The position numbers and the translations under genes are program-made. DNA of 64,000 nucleotides from the NCBI RefSeq assembly GCF_000258765.1, contig NZ_AJLT01000003.1, positions 93,424-157,423 on the forward strand. The letters run 5' to 3'. Source of the stretch: Gillisia marina (GTDB lineage Bacteria > Bacteroidota > Bacteroidia > Flavobacteriales > Flavobacteriaceae). Below are positions 49,077-59,254 of the stretch, piece after piece; position 1 is the first letter of the stretch; every line of letters starts with the position of its first letter. Under the pieces are notes generated by a model. The model worked only from the letters and a program-made list of their open reading frames with translations. It was not told the DNA's origin and ran no database searches.

Positions 49077-49698
49077 TTTCTTCTTCGGGCAATACTATGG
49101 GTACCCAAGCCTATTTATATATCTGGAAGTTATTGCCGTAATTTTTGGATTTCTATCTGTTTGGTATTCTAAGCAGGAAAATATTTTGGTGTATCCAACA
49201 GGAATCATAAGTACTTTGATTTTTGTGTATCTCTTGTGGCAATGGGAGCTGTTAGGGGATATGATGATAAATGCCTATTATTTTTCTATGAGCATATATG
49301 GCTGGTATATTTGGACTAGAAAAGTGGATGCAACTCATTTTACTCCGGTAACAAAAATGACTAAAAAGGAGCATATTTGGGCAATTTTTATATTTGTTGC
49401 CACTTTATTATTTGTTTTTGGAGTTTATGAATATTTTGAGAAATGGAATAATTGGACCGCATATATAGACACCATTACCACCGCGATATTTTTTGTTGGA
49501 ATGTGGTTAATGGCAAGAAAGAAAATTGAGAATTGGATCTTTTGGATCATCGGCGATATCATATCTGTACCGCTATATTTTTATAAAGGCTTAACCCTAA
49601 CAAGCTTTCAGTATTTATTATTTACAATCATAGCCATTTTCGGTTATTTCGCATGGAAGAAAAGCTTAAACAAAAATCTTCAACCCGTATTAAAGTAG
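49060..49698 (+). CDS. PnuC-family vitamin transporter, probably for thiamine
   Basis: 212 residues with seven predicted membrane segments. The family features NILVYPTGIISTLIFVYLLW, MMINAYYFSMSIYGWYIWTR and the C-terminal ENWIFWIIGDIISVPLYFYK are present. PnuC proteins are facilitators for nicotinamide riboside, and PnuT forms carry thiamine. The upstream thiamine-binding gene and the TPP-controlled receptor at 56950 favour thiamine; the NadR-like kinase downstream would fit nicotinamide riboside. Start chosen at 49060, overlapping the previous gene. Confidence 0.88.
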   Translation: MQPIFDFFFGQYYGYPSLFIYLEVIAVIFGFLSVWYSKQENILVYPTGIISTLIFVYLLWQWELLGDMMINAYYFSMSIYGWYIWTRKVDATHFTPVTKMTKKEHIWAIFIFVATLLFVFGVYEYFEKWNNWTAYIDTITTAIFFVGMWLMARKKIENWIFWIIGDIISVPLYFYKGLTLTSFQYLLFTIIAIFGYFAWKKSLNKNLQPVLK

Positions 49699-50222
49699 TG
49701 TTGTTTGGACCGGAATCTACCGGAAAGACTACTATGGCTAAAAAACTTGCGGCTCATTTTGAAACTGAATGGGTGGAGGAGTATATGAGGGAGTATCTTC
49801 AAAAAAAATGGGATTCCAAAAAAGAAGTGTGTAAGCCGGAAGATCTCATTACAATTGCCGAAGGACAAATTGAAAGAGAAAACCAAAAAACGAAAACAGC
49901 TAATAAAATTTTGATTTGTGATACAGACTTATTGGAATTAAGCGTTTATTCGAAAGCCTATTATAATGAGTTTTGTGAGCCGGCCATTCTTAAACATGCG
50001 TTAAACAATTGGTACGACCTTTACTTTTTAACTAATATTGATGTCCCTTGGGTTGCAGACGACCTTAGAGATAAGCCCGAAGATAGGGTGGAAATGTTCA
50101 CGAAATTCAAAAATGCGCTGCAGTTTTATGAGAAACCTTTTATTGAGTTAAAAGGAGATGAAAACGAACGATTTGAAACTGCGGTTTCAGCAATTAATGA
50201 ATTATTAAAGTCAAAAAATTGA
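49653..50222 (+). CDS. NadR-like AAA family ATPase/kinase
   Basis: 189 residues with Walker A FGPESTGKTTMAKKLAAHF, EEYMREYLQKKW and a lid LICDTDLLELSVYSKAYY. The pattern is the kinase domain of NadR (ribosylnicotinamide kinase), without the regulatory or adenylyltransferase domains. It overlaps pnuC by 46 bases. It may phosphorylate the vitamin taken up (trapping); NR or thiamine are both possible. An A8 run near 49800 is in frame here, showing that not all such runs are lesions. Confidence 0.82.
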   Translation: MEEKLKQKSSTRIKVVLFGPESTGKTTMAKKLAAHFETEWVEEYMREYLQKKWDSKKEVCKPEDLITIAEGQIERENQKTKTANKILICDTDLLELSVYSKAYYNEFCEPAILKHALNNWYDLYFLTNIDVPWVADDLRDKPEDRVEMFTKFKNALQFYEKPFIELKGDENERFETAVSAINELLKSKN

Positions 50223-51773
50223 AATTTAGTCAGAAAGATATCACCCAGATACAAGAAAAGGGACTCAGTTTAAAACAGGTAGAAGATCAAATTGCCATCT
50301 TTAAGCGAGGCAATAAAGCTGTTAAGATTTTAGCTGCAGCTACTGTGGAAAATGGAATTAGCCAAGTGGACAGCAAACAGGCTGAAAAATTCATTTGCAT
50401 ATTCGAAGACTTAAAGCACAATGTTAAGCTCGTCAATTTTATTCCGGCATCTGGGGCAGCGACAAGAATGTTTAAAGAGATCTATGTCTTTATTGAAAAT
50501 TTCCAGCCCGAAGAAGATACTATAGAGGAATATTTCAGAAGAAGTGAAAACAAGAAACTTCAGCAATTTTTAACCGAACTCAATAAGTTGCCTTTCTATG
50601 AAGAAGCTCTTTCTTCAGCAGAGAAAAATTATCCCGATTTTAAAAGCAGTTCACCAGATACACAAAAATACTATTTAGTGAAAGCTATGTTGTTTGCGCC
50701 GGGATTAGAACTTGGGAATTTCCCAAAGGGATTGGTGCCTTTTCATACATATAAAGAATATACCGCTACTGCTTTTGAAGAGCATCTTTATGAGGCTGGG
50801 ACATATGCAGATAAAAACGATAGAGTCAATATTCATTTTACTATCTCTAAAGAGCATTTAGATAAATTTAAAAAGGAATACGATGCGATAAGAACTCGTG
50901 TAGAAGCACAAACAGGAATGAGCTTTCAAATAGGTTTTTCTTTTCAGGATTCTAAAACAGATACCATTGCTGTAGATACTTCCAACGAAGTTTTTAGATC
51001 TCCGGGCGACGATCTATTTTTTAGACCGGGAGGACACGGAGCACTTATTGAAAACCTTAATAACTTGGATGCCGATCTTGTTTTTATAAAGAATATAGAT
51101 AATCTTGTTACAGCTAAAAATAGAAAGGAAGTTGCCTTTTATAAAAAAAATGCTCGCCGGTAATTTAATGAAGGTACAGCAAGAGTGTTTCTATTATTTG
51201 GAAATCTTGGATGGCAAAGATTTTTCTGAGATCAGCCTTCAGCAAATTATCCAATTCTCTAAGGACCAACTATCCTTAAATTTTTCAAGAGAATTTGAAT
51301 CATTTTCTGAAGCTGAAAAAATTCAAAAATTAAAGCATTTATTAAATAGACCCTTACGTGTTTGCGGAATGGTTAAAAATGAAGGAGAACCAGGAGGTGG
51401 CCCATTTTTAGTCGAATTTGAAAACGGGGAGGCTTCTCTACAAATCATCGAGAGTGCACAAATAGATACAACGAATCCTCAGCAAAAGGAGATCGCGCAA
51501 AATGCTACTCATTTTAACCCCGTGGATTTAGTATGTGGACTTAAAGATTATAAAGGTGAAAAATTTGATCTTAATGAATTTGTAGATCCTGAAATGAGTT
51601 TTATTTCATCTAAAACTAAAGATGGGAAAGAGCTTAAAGCTTTGGAACTTCCAGGTTTGTGGAATGGTGCAATGGCCAAATGGAATACTATTTTTGTGGA
51701 AGTTCCTGTTGCAACATTTAATCCGGTAAAAACAGTTGCCGATCTTCTAAAACCGAGTCATCAGGCTAAATAA
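50219..51773 (+). pseudogene. DUF4301 protein, frameshifted as sequenced
   Basis: The first frame (from TTG 50219 to 51163) and the second (to 51773) are one DUF4301 gene. Removing one A from the A8 run at 51143-51150 gives EVAFYKKMLAGNLMKVQQEC and a 517-residue protein. The segment NFIPASGAATRMFKEIY resembles the GxGTRM nucleotide loop of nucleotidyl-sugar transferases. EGEPGGGPFLVE and LPGLWNGAMAKWNTIFVEVP further on are typical of DUF4301. It overlaps the kinase by four bases, so it is the fourth gene of the operon. Function unknown; a nucleotidyltransferase-like role is inference. Confidence 0.82.
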
Positions 51774-51776
51774 ATC

Positions 51777-52181
51777 ATGCCTAATCTAACTCAATTATTT
51801 AACGAGGTTTCGTTTAAAGCTGTCCGCAGTTCTGGCGCCGGTGGACAGCATGTAAATAAAACTGCCTCTAAAGTAATTCTCACTTTTAATGTTGAGCAAT
51901 CTTCCGGGCTTTCCGAAGAAGAAAAGCATTTACTGAGTAAAAAATTGCTAAGTAGGCTGACACTTAATAATGAATTGATTCTGGAGTGTAGTGAAACTCG
52001 AAGTCAGCATAAAAATAAGGAACTAGTTCTTGAGCGATTCAAGGAACTTATTTTGAAAGGACTCATTAAGCCTAAAAAGAGAAAAAAGACAAAGCCTAGT
52101 AGAGCTTCAAAGTTTAAACGACTTCGCGAAAAGAAAATGCATTCAGAGAAAAAAAGTAATCGCCGCAAGCCAGAACTTTAA
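51777..52181 (+). CDS. arfB: Peptidyl-tRNA hydrolase ArfB-type release factor homologue
   Basis: 134 residues with the RF-like GGQ loop in VRSSGAGGQHVNKTASKVIL, SETRSQHKNKELVLERF and a lysine/arginine-rich tail (KKRKKTKPSRASKFKRLREK) that would enter the mRNA channel. This is the ArfB/YaeJ pattern, which rescues stalled ribosomes by hydrolysing peptidyl-tRNA. Only three bases after DUF4301, so last gene of the operon, though functionally unrelated. Confidence 0.92.
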   Translation: MPNLTQLFNEVSFKAVRSSGAGGQHVNKTASKVILTFNVEQSSGLSEEEKHLLSKKLLSRLTLNNELILECSETRSQHKNKELVLERFKELILKGLIKPKKRKKTKPSRASKFKRLREKKMHSEKKSNRRKPEL

Positions 52182-52197
52182 ATATTTCCCACTAGGC

Positions 52198-52216
52198 TTG
52201 GGGAAAATATCCCCAA
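52198..52216. terminator. Possible weak hairpin terminator downstream of arfB
   Basis: TTGGGG (52198-52203) pairs with CCCCAA (52211-52216) around AAAATAT. No T-run follows, so termination is doubtful. Confidence 0.4.
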
Positions 52217-52375
52217 TAATGAAATAATTTTCTACACTTTTTTGAAAATCTAAAATTGAACACCAATCCTAAGAGCAAGATTTAAAGCCTGTTGCGTTAA
52301 TTTTTACTTAAATGGTATAATTATTCGTTAAGGTTAATCAGTAAAACTTAATATTAACTTTAAATGTAGATTATT

Positions 52376-52720
52376 ATGAAAAAGTTAGGATTAACATTGG
52401 CAGCAATAGGATTGTTTTTTACAGCTGCACAGGCGCAAGTAGAAGGTGAAGTGCAGGCTGAGGTAGAAGTAGAAAAAGAAGTAGTAGTTGCAGGAGATGA
52501 ATTTCAAAAAATAGAAGTTTCGGCGCTACCTGAAGCTGTAAATGCAGCAATTTTAACTGAATTTCCGGGAGCTATTACGTCGTATGCTTTTGTGAAGCAA
52601 GATGATGAGGAAGTGATTTATAAAGTTAAATTGGATATAAATGGACAAATGAAAAAGGTCTATTTAGATGCTGAAGGCAACTGGATTAAGAAAGAAGATA
52701 AGAAAGAGGAGTCTAACTAA
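52376..52720 (+). CDS. Secreted PepSY-like protein
   Basis: 114 residues with signal peptide (MKKLGLTLAAIGLFFTAAQA, cleaved before Q). An acidic Val/Glu repeat follows (VEGEVQAEVEVEKEVVV), then a domain IEVSALPEAVNAAILTEFPG, TSYAFVKQDDEEVIYKVKLD and YLDAEGNWIKKED of the PepSY-like type common in Bacteroidota periplasm. It lies upstream of the NtrC-type regulator and hybrid kinase and may be their sensor partner or target (inference). A terminator separates it from the regulator. Confidence 0.78.
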   Translation: MKKLGLTLAAIGLFFTAAQAQVEGEVQAEVEVEKEVVVAGDEFQKIEVSALPEAVNAAILTEFPGAITSYAFVKQDDEEVIYKVKLDINGQMKKVYLDAEGNWIKKEDKKEESN

Positions 52721-52742
52721 CCAACCAATCTTTCTAAACAAG

Positions 52743-52775
52743 AAGAGCTGACATTGCGGTCGGCTCTTTTTTTTT
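52743..52775 (+). terminator. Intrinsic terminator after the PepSY-like gene
   Basis: AAGAGCTGAC (52743-52752) pairs with GTCGGCTCTT (52759-52768) with one T-G pair, followed by a T-run to 52775. Confidence 0.9.
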
Positions 52776-52812
52776 GTTTTAATAAGTACCACGTTAAAAG
52801 AAGCATAATTCG

Positions 52813-52820
52813 TAAATTTG
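52813..52820 (+). promoter_or_regulatory. Bacteroidota -7 box for the response regulator
   Basis: TAAATTTG matches TAnnTTTG. Transcription would start near 52827. Confidence 0.6.
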
Positions 52821-52846
52821 CGAGATATTAAATCCAAAGCCGAATT

Positions 52847-54207
52847 ATGGTATCCATGCTTATAGTAGAAGACGATGTGGCATTTGCAACAATGTTAAAG
52901 ACCTTTTTTGAAAAAAGGGATTATAAGGTGGACACTTCCTTTTCTGCTGCAGAAGCCTTCAAAAAAATGAAGGCAAGTCCATTTGAAGTAATCTTAACAG
53001 ATGTTAGATTGCCTGATAGTGATGGTTTAGAAGTGCTTCTAGAAGTTAAATCTAATTATCCTACAGCGCAGGTTATCGTAATGACCAACTATGCTGAAAT
53101 TAATATGGCGGTAAAAGCATGAAAAATGGAGCTTTCGATTATGTTTCAAAACCTTTTAGACCGGAGGCAATTCTTCAGACCATCGAAAATGCTTTAGATC
53201 AGAAAAATTTAAATGGAAATAAGATCGCTCAGGATGAAATTCTTCCGAAGAAAAAGCAAAAGATAAAAGTATCCGAGTCTATTTCAGAATTTGTGAAAGG
53301 AGTAAGTGATGCCGCAATTAAATTAAACGATTATATAGAGCTGGTAGCACCAACCAACATGTCGGTCTTAATTATGGGCGAGAGTGGTACTGGAAAAGAA
53401 CAAGTTGCAAAAAGCATCCATGATAAAAGCAAGAGAAAAGGTGCACCTTTTATAGCTGTAGATTGTGGAGCAATTCCTAAAGAAATTGCATCGAGTGAGT
53501 TTTTTGGGCATGTAAAAGGATCTTTTACGGGTGCCATACAGGATAAAACAGGGCATTTTGAAGCTGCTAACGGAGGAACTTTGTTTTTGGATGAAATAGG
53601 TAATCTAAGTTATGGTTTGCAAGTACAATTGTTAAGAGCATTACAGGAACGTAAAATTAAACCTGTAGGGAGCAACCATGAAATTAAAGTAGATATTCGA
53701 GTGGTAACGGCCACCAATGAAGACTTGACAAAAGCGGTAAAAGAGGGTAATTTTAGAGAAGATCTTTATCACAGGTTAAATGAATTTTCTATTAAAGTTC
53801 CCGCATTGCGAGAACGAAGGGAAGATTTAATGCTTTTTGCCGATTATTTTTTAGACCAGGCAAATGAAGATCTGGAAAAAGAGGTTGTTGGATTTAGTGA
53901 CGAAGCTACCGAAGCTTTTAAAAATTATAGCTGGCCGGGAAATTTAAGAGAACTTAAAAATATGGTGAAAAGAGCGGTGTTACTTGCTCAAAACAACATA
54001 ATCCCTCTTAAAGTTTTACCGCATGAGATCTCTGTGGCTAAAAGTAGCGAGGAATCGTATGGTTTGTTTAAAAATAAAAACGAAGAAGCTTTAATCCTAG
54101 ATGCTTTGGAAAAAGCACAGGGCAATAAAAGTAAAGCTGCAAGGCTTCTTAATATAGACAGAAAGACACTTTACAATAAGCTGAAGCAGTATAATATTAA
54201 ACTATAA
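52847..54207 (+). pseudogene. Sigma-54-dependent (NtrC-type) response regulator, frameshifted as sequenced
   Basis: 453 residues when restored. REC domain: MLIVEDDVAFATM with phosphoacceptor Asp52 in VILTDVRLPDSDG. AAA+ domain: Walker A GESGTGKEQVA, sigma-54 contact loop HVKGSFTGAIQDKTGHFEAA, Walker B GGTLFLDEIGNL and NLRELKNMVKRAVLLAQNN. C-terminal Fis HTH: NKSKAARLLNIDRKTLYNKL. As sequenced it stops at 53122 (TGA); one more A at 53119 gives NMAVKAMKNGAFDYVSKPF. It converges with the hybrid kinase, overlapping by 11 bases at the 3' ends, and the two are probably cognate. Confidence 0.9.
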
Positions 54208-56619
54208 TTTCTCTCTCTAACTTCGCTAAAAGAGTTTCAATTTCGGATATCAAACTTTGGATTTTTTGTTCTTCAAAATAGCTAGGAACTTCCTTTTCTA
54301 ACTGTTCTAGCTGAAATACGATATTTCTAGTATTTAATTGCTTATACATTGGCAGCATTTTGTGTGCAATCGTAGCAATTTTACTAGTGTTTTTCTTCTC
54401 GGTCGCTTTCTTTATTTCTAATAGGTTTTTTCTACTGGCATCTACAAAAACTTTCAAAATAGTGTTAAGTGCAGCTTTATCCTCGCCAGCAAATAATAAA
54501 ATTTCCTTTAAAGAAAATTCATCTGAACTATCCTCGGTTTGGATTTTTATACCCGAGTTAGTCTCTAATTCCAGATGAAGAACATCTCCAATTTTTTGTA
54601 ATAATTCCTGTGGCTTATAGGGCTTTAATAAATTCCCAGAGAATCCGGCAGCTAAATAATCGTTGTTGCTAAGGGTTGTTCTACCGGAAGCTGCAATTAC
54701 AGGGATGTGTTTAAGGTTATTTTTAGATTGAATTTTATTAAGTAACTCAAAACCATCCATCGTTGGCATTTGAATATCTGTAAGGACAAGATCGTATTTG
54801 TTCTTTTCTAATTTTTCCAGAGCCTCTTTTCCATTCTGAGCGATGTCACAATTCATCCCAATAGATTTTATGAGTTCTCTAGAAAGTGCCAGTTGAGAGG
54901 ATTCATCATCTACTGCAAGAATATTTTTTCCGTTTAAATGTGTGTTGTTAATTTGTGCCTCGGGAATAACCTCTGTGGCATCTTTTAGTTTTATAACCGG
55001 AATTCTAACAATAAATTCGCTTCCTTGTCCAGGCTCACTTTTTAAGGAGAGTTCCCCGTTTAGTAAATTTGTAATGCGCTTAGAAATGGCTAAACCAAGA
55101 CCTGTTCCTCCATATTTTTTTTCAATTTGACGATGTTCCTGGGAAAACTCTTCAAAGATCTCTTCCTGCTTATCTTTCGAAATTCCCAGGCCAGTATCTT
55201 TTATTTTATAGGTTAGAATGTAGCTGTCTTCAATTTGTTTTTGAAGACTAACAGCTACTGTTAAGCTCCCTTCTTCGGTAAATTTATAGGAATTATTAAT
55301 TAGGTTAGAGAGTATTTGTTTAATCCTAAATGGATCACTTAAGACATTTGTATTTGCACTTTCATCCGCATCGACGATCAATTTCAAATTCTTAGGATCG
55401 TCTTCGGGAATAATATTATAGAACGTTTCTTCCAGTAAATTTTTTGCATTAAAAGGGAGCTTTTCTATTTGCATTTTACCCGCATCTAATTTCGAGAGAT
55501 CTAAAAGATCATTTACTAAATGAAGTATATAATCTGAACTTTTTTTTAAGGTGCCCCAAATAGTGTTCTTGTTTTGTGCTTAAGGAAGTCTTGCCAATTA
55601 ATTCTGTATAACCTAGCACCGTATTGAGAGGAGATCTTAAATCGTGGGTGATCGTTGCCATGAATCGCTCTCGACGACGCATTAGAGACTCTGTAAAAGA
55701 TTTAGCTTCCTCCAATTGAATTCTATATTGCTGGCTCCTGGAAACATCTCGAATAATAAGAAACAGAAAAAATAGCACGATAAGCACACTCGTTCCCCCA
55801 ACAAAAAGAAGAATCTGCGAAACTTCATTCAGCATATCTTGAGATCTTTTTGCTCTATTAAGTGTCGTGACTCTTTCTTCTTGCTCTACAGATGCCAATA
55901 AATTTCTTAATTGATCATTCAGGATAATATCGTTATCCAGTAATTCATTTTCTTTTTTATTGATTATAGATCGAAATCGTTGATTTTGCCGCTCTAATTC
56001 ATTCAATACTTTTTTTTACTGAAGTCACTAAAGAATCGGCACTTATACTGGAAAGCTGTTCTTGATTTTCATCTTTGGAGAATTCAAGTAATCTAATTAA
56101 TACCCTTCGTTGATGGGGTTCTAAATTTGCGAAGCGCTTATCGTAATTATTATCCTTAAAGGATTCGTCTACTTTTTCCAATTCCTGAATTACTTCCGCA
56201 TAAAAGCTGGTATTTCTATCTCTGGATCGAAGTTTTAATAATTCTTCTAGGTTTTCGCTTTTTCGAGATAATAAGGTAGAAATACTATCCAATTCAATTT
56301 TCATTAGCGAATCGGCATAGGTCATTTTAAGAACATTAATACTTTCCTGGACACCATCTATCTGCTCGCTATACCTATTAAGATCTGTAGTGTCCCCAGT
56401 TTGAATAAATTGTCGGCCCGTACTTTCTGTTTCGTATAAAGCGGTAGCAATCTCGCTCACCAATACTAATTGCTGATTGTTTAAATCGTTGGACTGGTTT
56501 ATAGAAGAAAATTTAACTACCTGCGCATAAGTAAACCATACTGCCATGGCAGCAACTGCAGCTACCATTAGATACCCAATAATTACCTTAAAAGTTATGG
56601 AGCGCTTCGTGTTTTTCAT
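54197..56619 (-). pseudogene. Hybrid sensor histidine kinase, two frameshifts as sequenced
   Basis: 806 residues when restored. Order: TM helix (TFKVIIGYLMVAAVAAMAVW), an extracytoplasmic helical CHASE3-like sensor, a second TM (ILLFVGGTSVLIVLFFLFLI), HisKA with the phosphoacceptor His in MATITHDLRSPLNTVLGYTE, HATPase (KYGGTGLGLAISKRI), REC with Asp in LVLTDIQMPTMDGFEL, and Hpt (TIAHKMLPMYKQL). Two T8 runs break it: 56010-56017 (reading VTSVKKVLNELERQ when one base is removed) and 55540-55547 (LGHLKKSSDYILHLVNDLLD). Both need seven bases. Confidence 0.9.
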
Positions 56620-56633
56620 TAGCGAATTATCAC

Positions 56634-56641
56634 CAAAATTA
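56634..56641 (-). promoter_or_regulatory. Bacteroidota -7 box for the hybrid kinase
   Basis: Minus strand TAATTTTG, an exact TAnnTTTG match, 15 bases upstream of the ATG at 56619, so the leader is very short. Confidence 0.5.
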
Positions 56642-56693
56642 CGCCAATTCTTTTAAATTTTACTATTGGTGTAGGAATTCAAAAAAACCTTAT

Positions 56694-56701
56694 TACATTT
56701 G
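56694..56701 (+). promoter_or_regulatory. Bacteroidota -7 box for the TPP riboswitch transcript
   Basis: TACATTTG followed by CAGC, matching TAnnTTTG, placed so that RNA would begin just at the 5' edge of the riboswitch. Confidence 0.7.
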
Positions 56702-56705
56702 CAGC

Positions 56706-56800
56706 ACATCTCAAAGGGGTGCTGTTTTAAGATTTATTTCTGAAAAATAGCTGAGATTATACCCAACGAACCTGGGCAGGTAATGCTGCCAAGGGATACC
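56706..56800 (+). ncRNA. TPP riboswitch (THI element)
   Basis: The conserved blocks are all present in order: AAAGGGGTGCT near 56713, GCTGAGATTATACCC near 56750-56764, GAACCTG at 56768-56774, GCAGGTAATGCTGCC near 56776-56790 and AAGGGATA at 56791-56798. These form the thiamine pyrophosphate aptamer. A terminator follows in the leader of the TonB receptor, so TPP binding should switch off transcription of the receptor. Confidence 0.95.
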
Positions 56801-56828
56801 GATACTCGAAAGAGCATCAAACGTGTAT

Positions 56829-56877
56829 AGACCCCCTTTATAGATCTTTAAGATAGATTTATTAAGGGTTTTTTTAT
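56829..56877 (+). terminator. Riboswitch expression-platform terminator
   Basis: CCCTTTATA around 56833-56842 can pair with TATTAAGGG around 56860-56868 with one mismatch, with an inner ATCTTTAAGAT palindrome, followed by seven Ts at 56869-56875. It fits a rho-independent terminator controlled by the aptamer upstream. Confidence 0.75.
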
Positions 56878-56949
56878 GCAGTATTTTATAACTAATCAAT
56901 AATTAAAGAATAATCGCCCCTTTTATTCGTAACAACATTAACGTAACGA

Positions 56950-59130
56950 ATGAAACGTTTACTTCTATTACCTACATTTCTTTTAATAACCATTTTGGGT
57001 TATTCGCAACAAGAAAGCGACACGCTAAGAAAACCTGTCGAAAAATTGGACGAAGTCTTAGTGCAAGCTATCCGGGTGGAGGCAGATTCTCCGGTAACCC
57101 ACTCCGATCTTTCTAAGGAAGATCTTGAAAAACGCAATCTAGGACAGGATATCCCTTTTCTTTTAAATTACTTGCCATCTGTAGTAACCACTTCCGATGC
57201 GGGAGCCGGTGTAGGCTACACTTATATTAGAGTTAGGGGAAGTGATGCCTCACGCGTGAATGTAACTCTTAACGGAATTCCATTTAACGATTCTGAAAGT
57301 CAGGGTTCTTTCTGGGTGAATTTACCGGATTTTGCCTCTTCAGTTGAAAATTTGCAATTGCAAAGAGGAGTTGGAACTTCTACGAATGGCTCAGGAGCTT
57401 TTGGGGCGAGTTTAAATTTGCTTTCGGATGCTGTTTCTGAAGAAGCTTACGGAGAGATTTCGAACTCTATTGGATCTTTTGGGACTAGAAAACATAATGT
57501 GAAATTAAGTACCGGTTTACTTCAGGATCATATAGAGATCTCAGGAAGATTGTCTACAATAGTTTCAGACGGGTATATAGATCGCGCTTTTTCCGATCTT
57601 AAATCATATTTCTTGCAAGCTTCTTATGTGGATGAAAACACTTTGATAAAAGCCATCACTTTTGGGGGGCATGAGGTTACATATCAATCCTGGTTTGGGA
57701 TAGATAAGGAAACTTTAGAAACCGACAGAACATTTAATCCTGCAGGAATGTATACAGATGTAGATGGCAATACTCAATTTTATGATAACGAAGTAGATAA
57801 TTATAAGCAAGATCATTATCAGCTACACTGGAATCAGCGGTTTAACAATAATTGGTCTACAAACCTTGGTTTAAATTATACCTATGGAAGAGGATATTTT
57901 GAGCAATATAAGGAGGATGAGGACTTTGAGGATTATAATTTTGCGCCAATAGAAATTGGCGAAGAAACTATTAATTCTACAGATCTTATTAGAAGAAGGT
58001 GGTTGGATAACGATTACTATGTTGTAAACGCGAATGCTACCTATAAAAATGCAAATTTAGAGGTAACCTCTGGGACATTTTATAGTCTGTACAAAGGTGA
58101 TCATTTTGGAGAGGTGATTTGGGCTAGATTTGCCAGTGATTCGGAAATTCGTGACCGCTATTATTTTAGTGATGCTACTAAAAATGAATTTACCGTATTC
58201 TCTAAAGCCACGTATAAGTTCAATAATAAATGGCAATTTTTTGTAGATCTTCAAGGAAGATTTTTAGATTATAAAACCGGTGGAATCACTTCAGATCTTG
58301 TTGGTATAGATGTGGATAAAAGTTTTGAATTCTTCAATCCAAAAGCTGGGATTACCTACCAATTGAATGCAAGCAACCAGTTTTATGGCTACTACGGTAG
58401 AGCAAATAGAGAACCTACCAGAAACGATTTTGAAGAAGGAATAAGCACTGCCGAAAAATTGAATGATTTCGAATTAGGTTGGAGGTATAGTAAATCCAAT
58501 TTTAAATTGAATTCGAATCTTTACTTTATGGATTATAAAGATCAGCTGGTACTTTCTGGTGCCTTGAACGACGTAGGAGCGCCACTAAGAACTACAAGCG
58601 GAAACAGTTATAGATTGGGATTAGAAATAGATGCCGAATGGCAGTTATCCAATAAATGGAGGTTGATGCCTAATCTTGCATTGAGTACCAATAAAAACAA
58701 AGATTTTGTAGCTTCTATAGACGGCTCTTTGGTAAATCTTGGCAATACAAATATTTCATATTCCCCGGAAATAGTAGCATCAAACATGCTGGTCTATTCG
58801 CCTAAAGAGAATTTACAGATAGGCTTGTTATCTAAATTTGTAGGAGAACAATATATGGGGAATATCGATAGTGAAGCTTCAATACTTGATAGTTTCTTTA
58901 TAAATGATTTAAATGTGGTGTATGAGCTAAACAATATTCCGGTTTTTAAATCTATTGTTTTTAACGCTTTGGTAAACAATTTTTTCGATGTGAACTATGT
59001 CTCAAATGGATATTTCTTTACCTATAATGACGATTTTTCTAATCCGGGAGTAATCACTACTGTGGAAGGGGCTGGTTATTATCCGCAGTCAGGAATCAAT
59101 TTCTTGGCGGGAGCAACTTTGAAGTTTTAG
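56950..59130 (+). CDS. TonB-dependent receptor, probable thiamine transporter
   Basis: 726 residues with signal peptide MKRLLLLPTFLLITILGYSQ. Plug: IPFLLNYLPSVVTTSDAGAG, RVRGSDASRVNVTLNGIPFN, LQLQRGVGTSTNGSGAFGAS. The barrel has WRYSKSNFKLNSNLYFMDYK and ends in NFLAGATLKF. It lacks the CarboxypepD-regulatory-like domain of the other receptors. The TPP riboswitch ahead of it indicates thiamine (or a thiamine compound) as its substrate. No periplasmic binding component follows; the thiamine-binding/PnuC operon lies about 8 kb upstream. Confidence 0.94.
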   Translation: MKRLLLLPTFLLITILGYSQQESDTLRKPVEKLDEVLVQAIRVEADSPVTHSDLSKEDLEKRNLGQDIPFLLNYLPSVVTTSDAGAGVGYTYIRVRGSDASRVNVTLNGIPFNDSESQGSFWVNLPDFASSVENLQLQRGVGTSTNGSGAFGASLNLLSDAVSEEAYGEISNSIGSFGTRKHNVKLSTGLLQDHIEISGRLSTIVSDGYIDRAFSDLKSYFLQASYVDENTLIKAITFGGHEVTYQSWFGIDKETLETDRTFNPAGMYTDVDGNTQFYDNEVDNYKQDHYQLHWNQRFNNNWSTNLGLNYTYGRGYFEQYKEDEDFEDYNFAPIEIGEETINSTDLIRRRWLDNDYYVVNANATYKNANLEVTSGTFYSLYKGDHFGEVIWARFASDSEIRDRYYFSDATKNEFTVFSKATYKFNNKWQFFVDLQGRFLDYKTGGITSDLVGIDVDKSFEFFNPKAGITYQLNASNQFYGYYGRANREPTRNDFEEGISTAEKLNDFELGWRYSKSNFKLNSNLYFMDYKDQLVLSGALNDVGAPLRTTSGNSYRLGLEIDAEWQLSNKWRLMPNLALSTNKNKDFVASIDGSLVNLGNTNISYSPEIVASNMLVYSPKENLQIGLLSKFVGEQYMGNIDSEASILDSFFINDLNVVYELNNIPVFKSIVFNALVNNFFDVNYVSNGYFFTYNDDFSNPGVITTVEGAGYYPQSGINFLAGATLKF

Positions 59131-59194
59131 AACCTCATTGAGGGTTTGAAAAAATAATTTTGTGCGTTAGGGTTCAATTTTCAAGATTGAAGCA

Positions 59195-59236
59195 CAAAAA
59201 AAAGTCGCCATTCTTACAATGAGAGTGGCGACTTAT
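59195..59236 (-). terminator. Terminator between the thiamine receptor and the lipoprotein gene
   Basis: AAGTCGCCATTCT (59202-59214) pairs with AGAGTGGCGACTT (59222-59234) with one G-T pair. The long A-run on its left gives a T-tail on the minus strand. Confidence 0.88.
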
Positions 59237-59254
59237 ATTTTTATTGAGTTAGTA

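Noticed and set aside
49797..49810. A8 run in the NadR-like kinase as another frameshift
   Set aside because: The frame continues correctly through the run to a normal C-terminus, so this tract is right as written.
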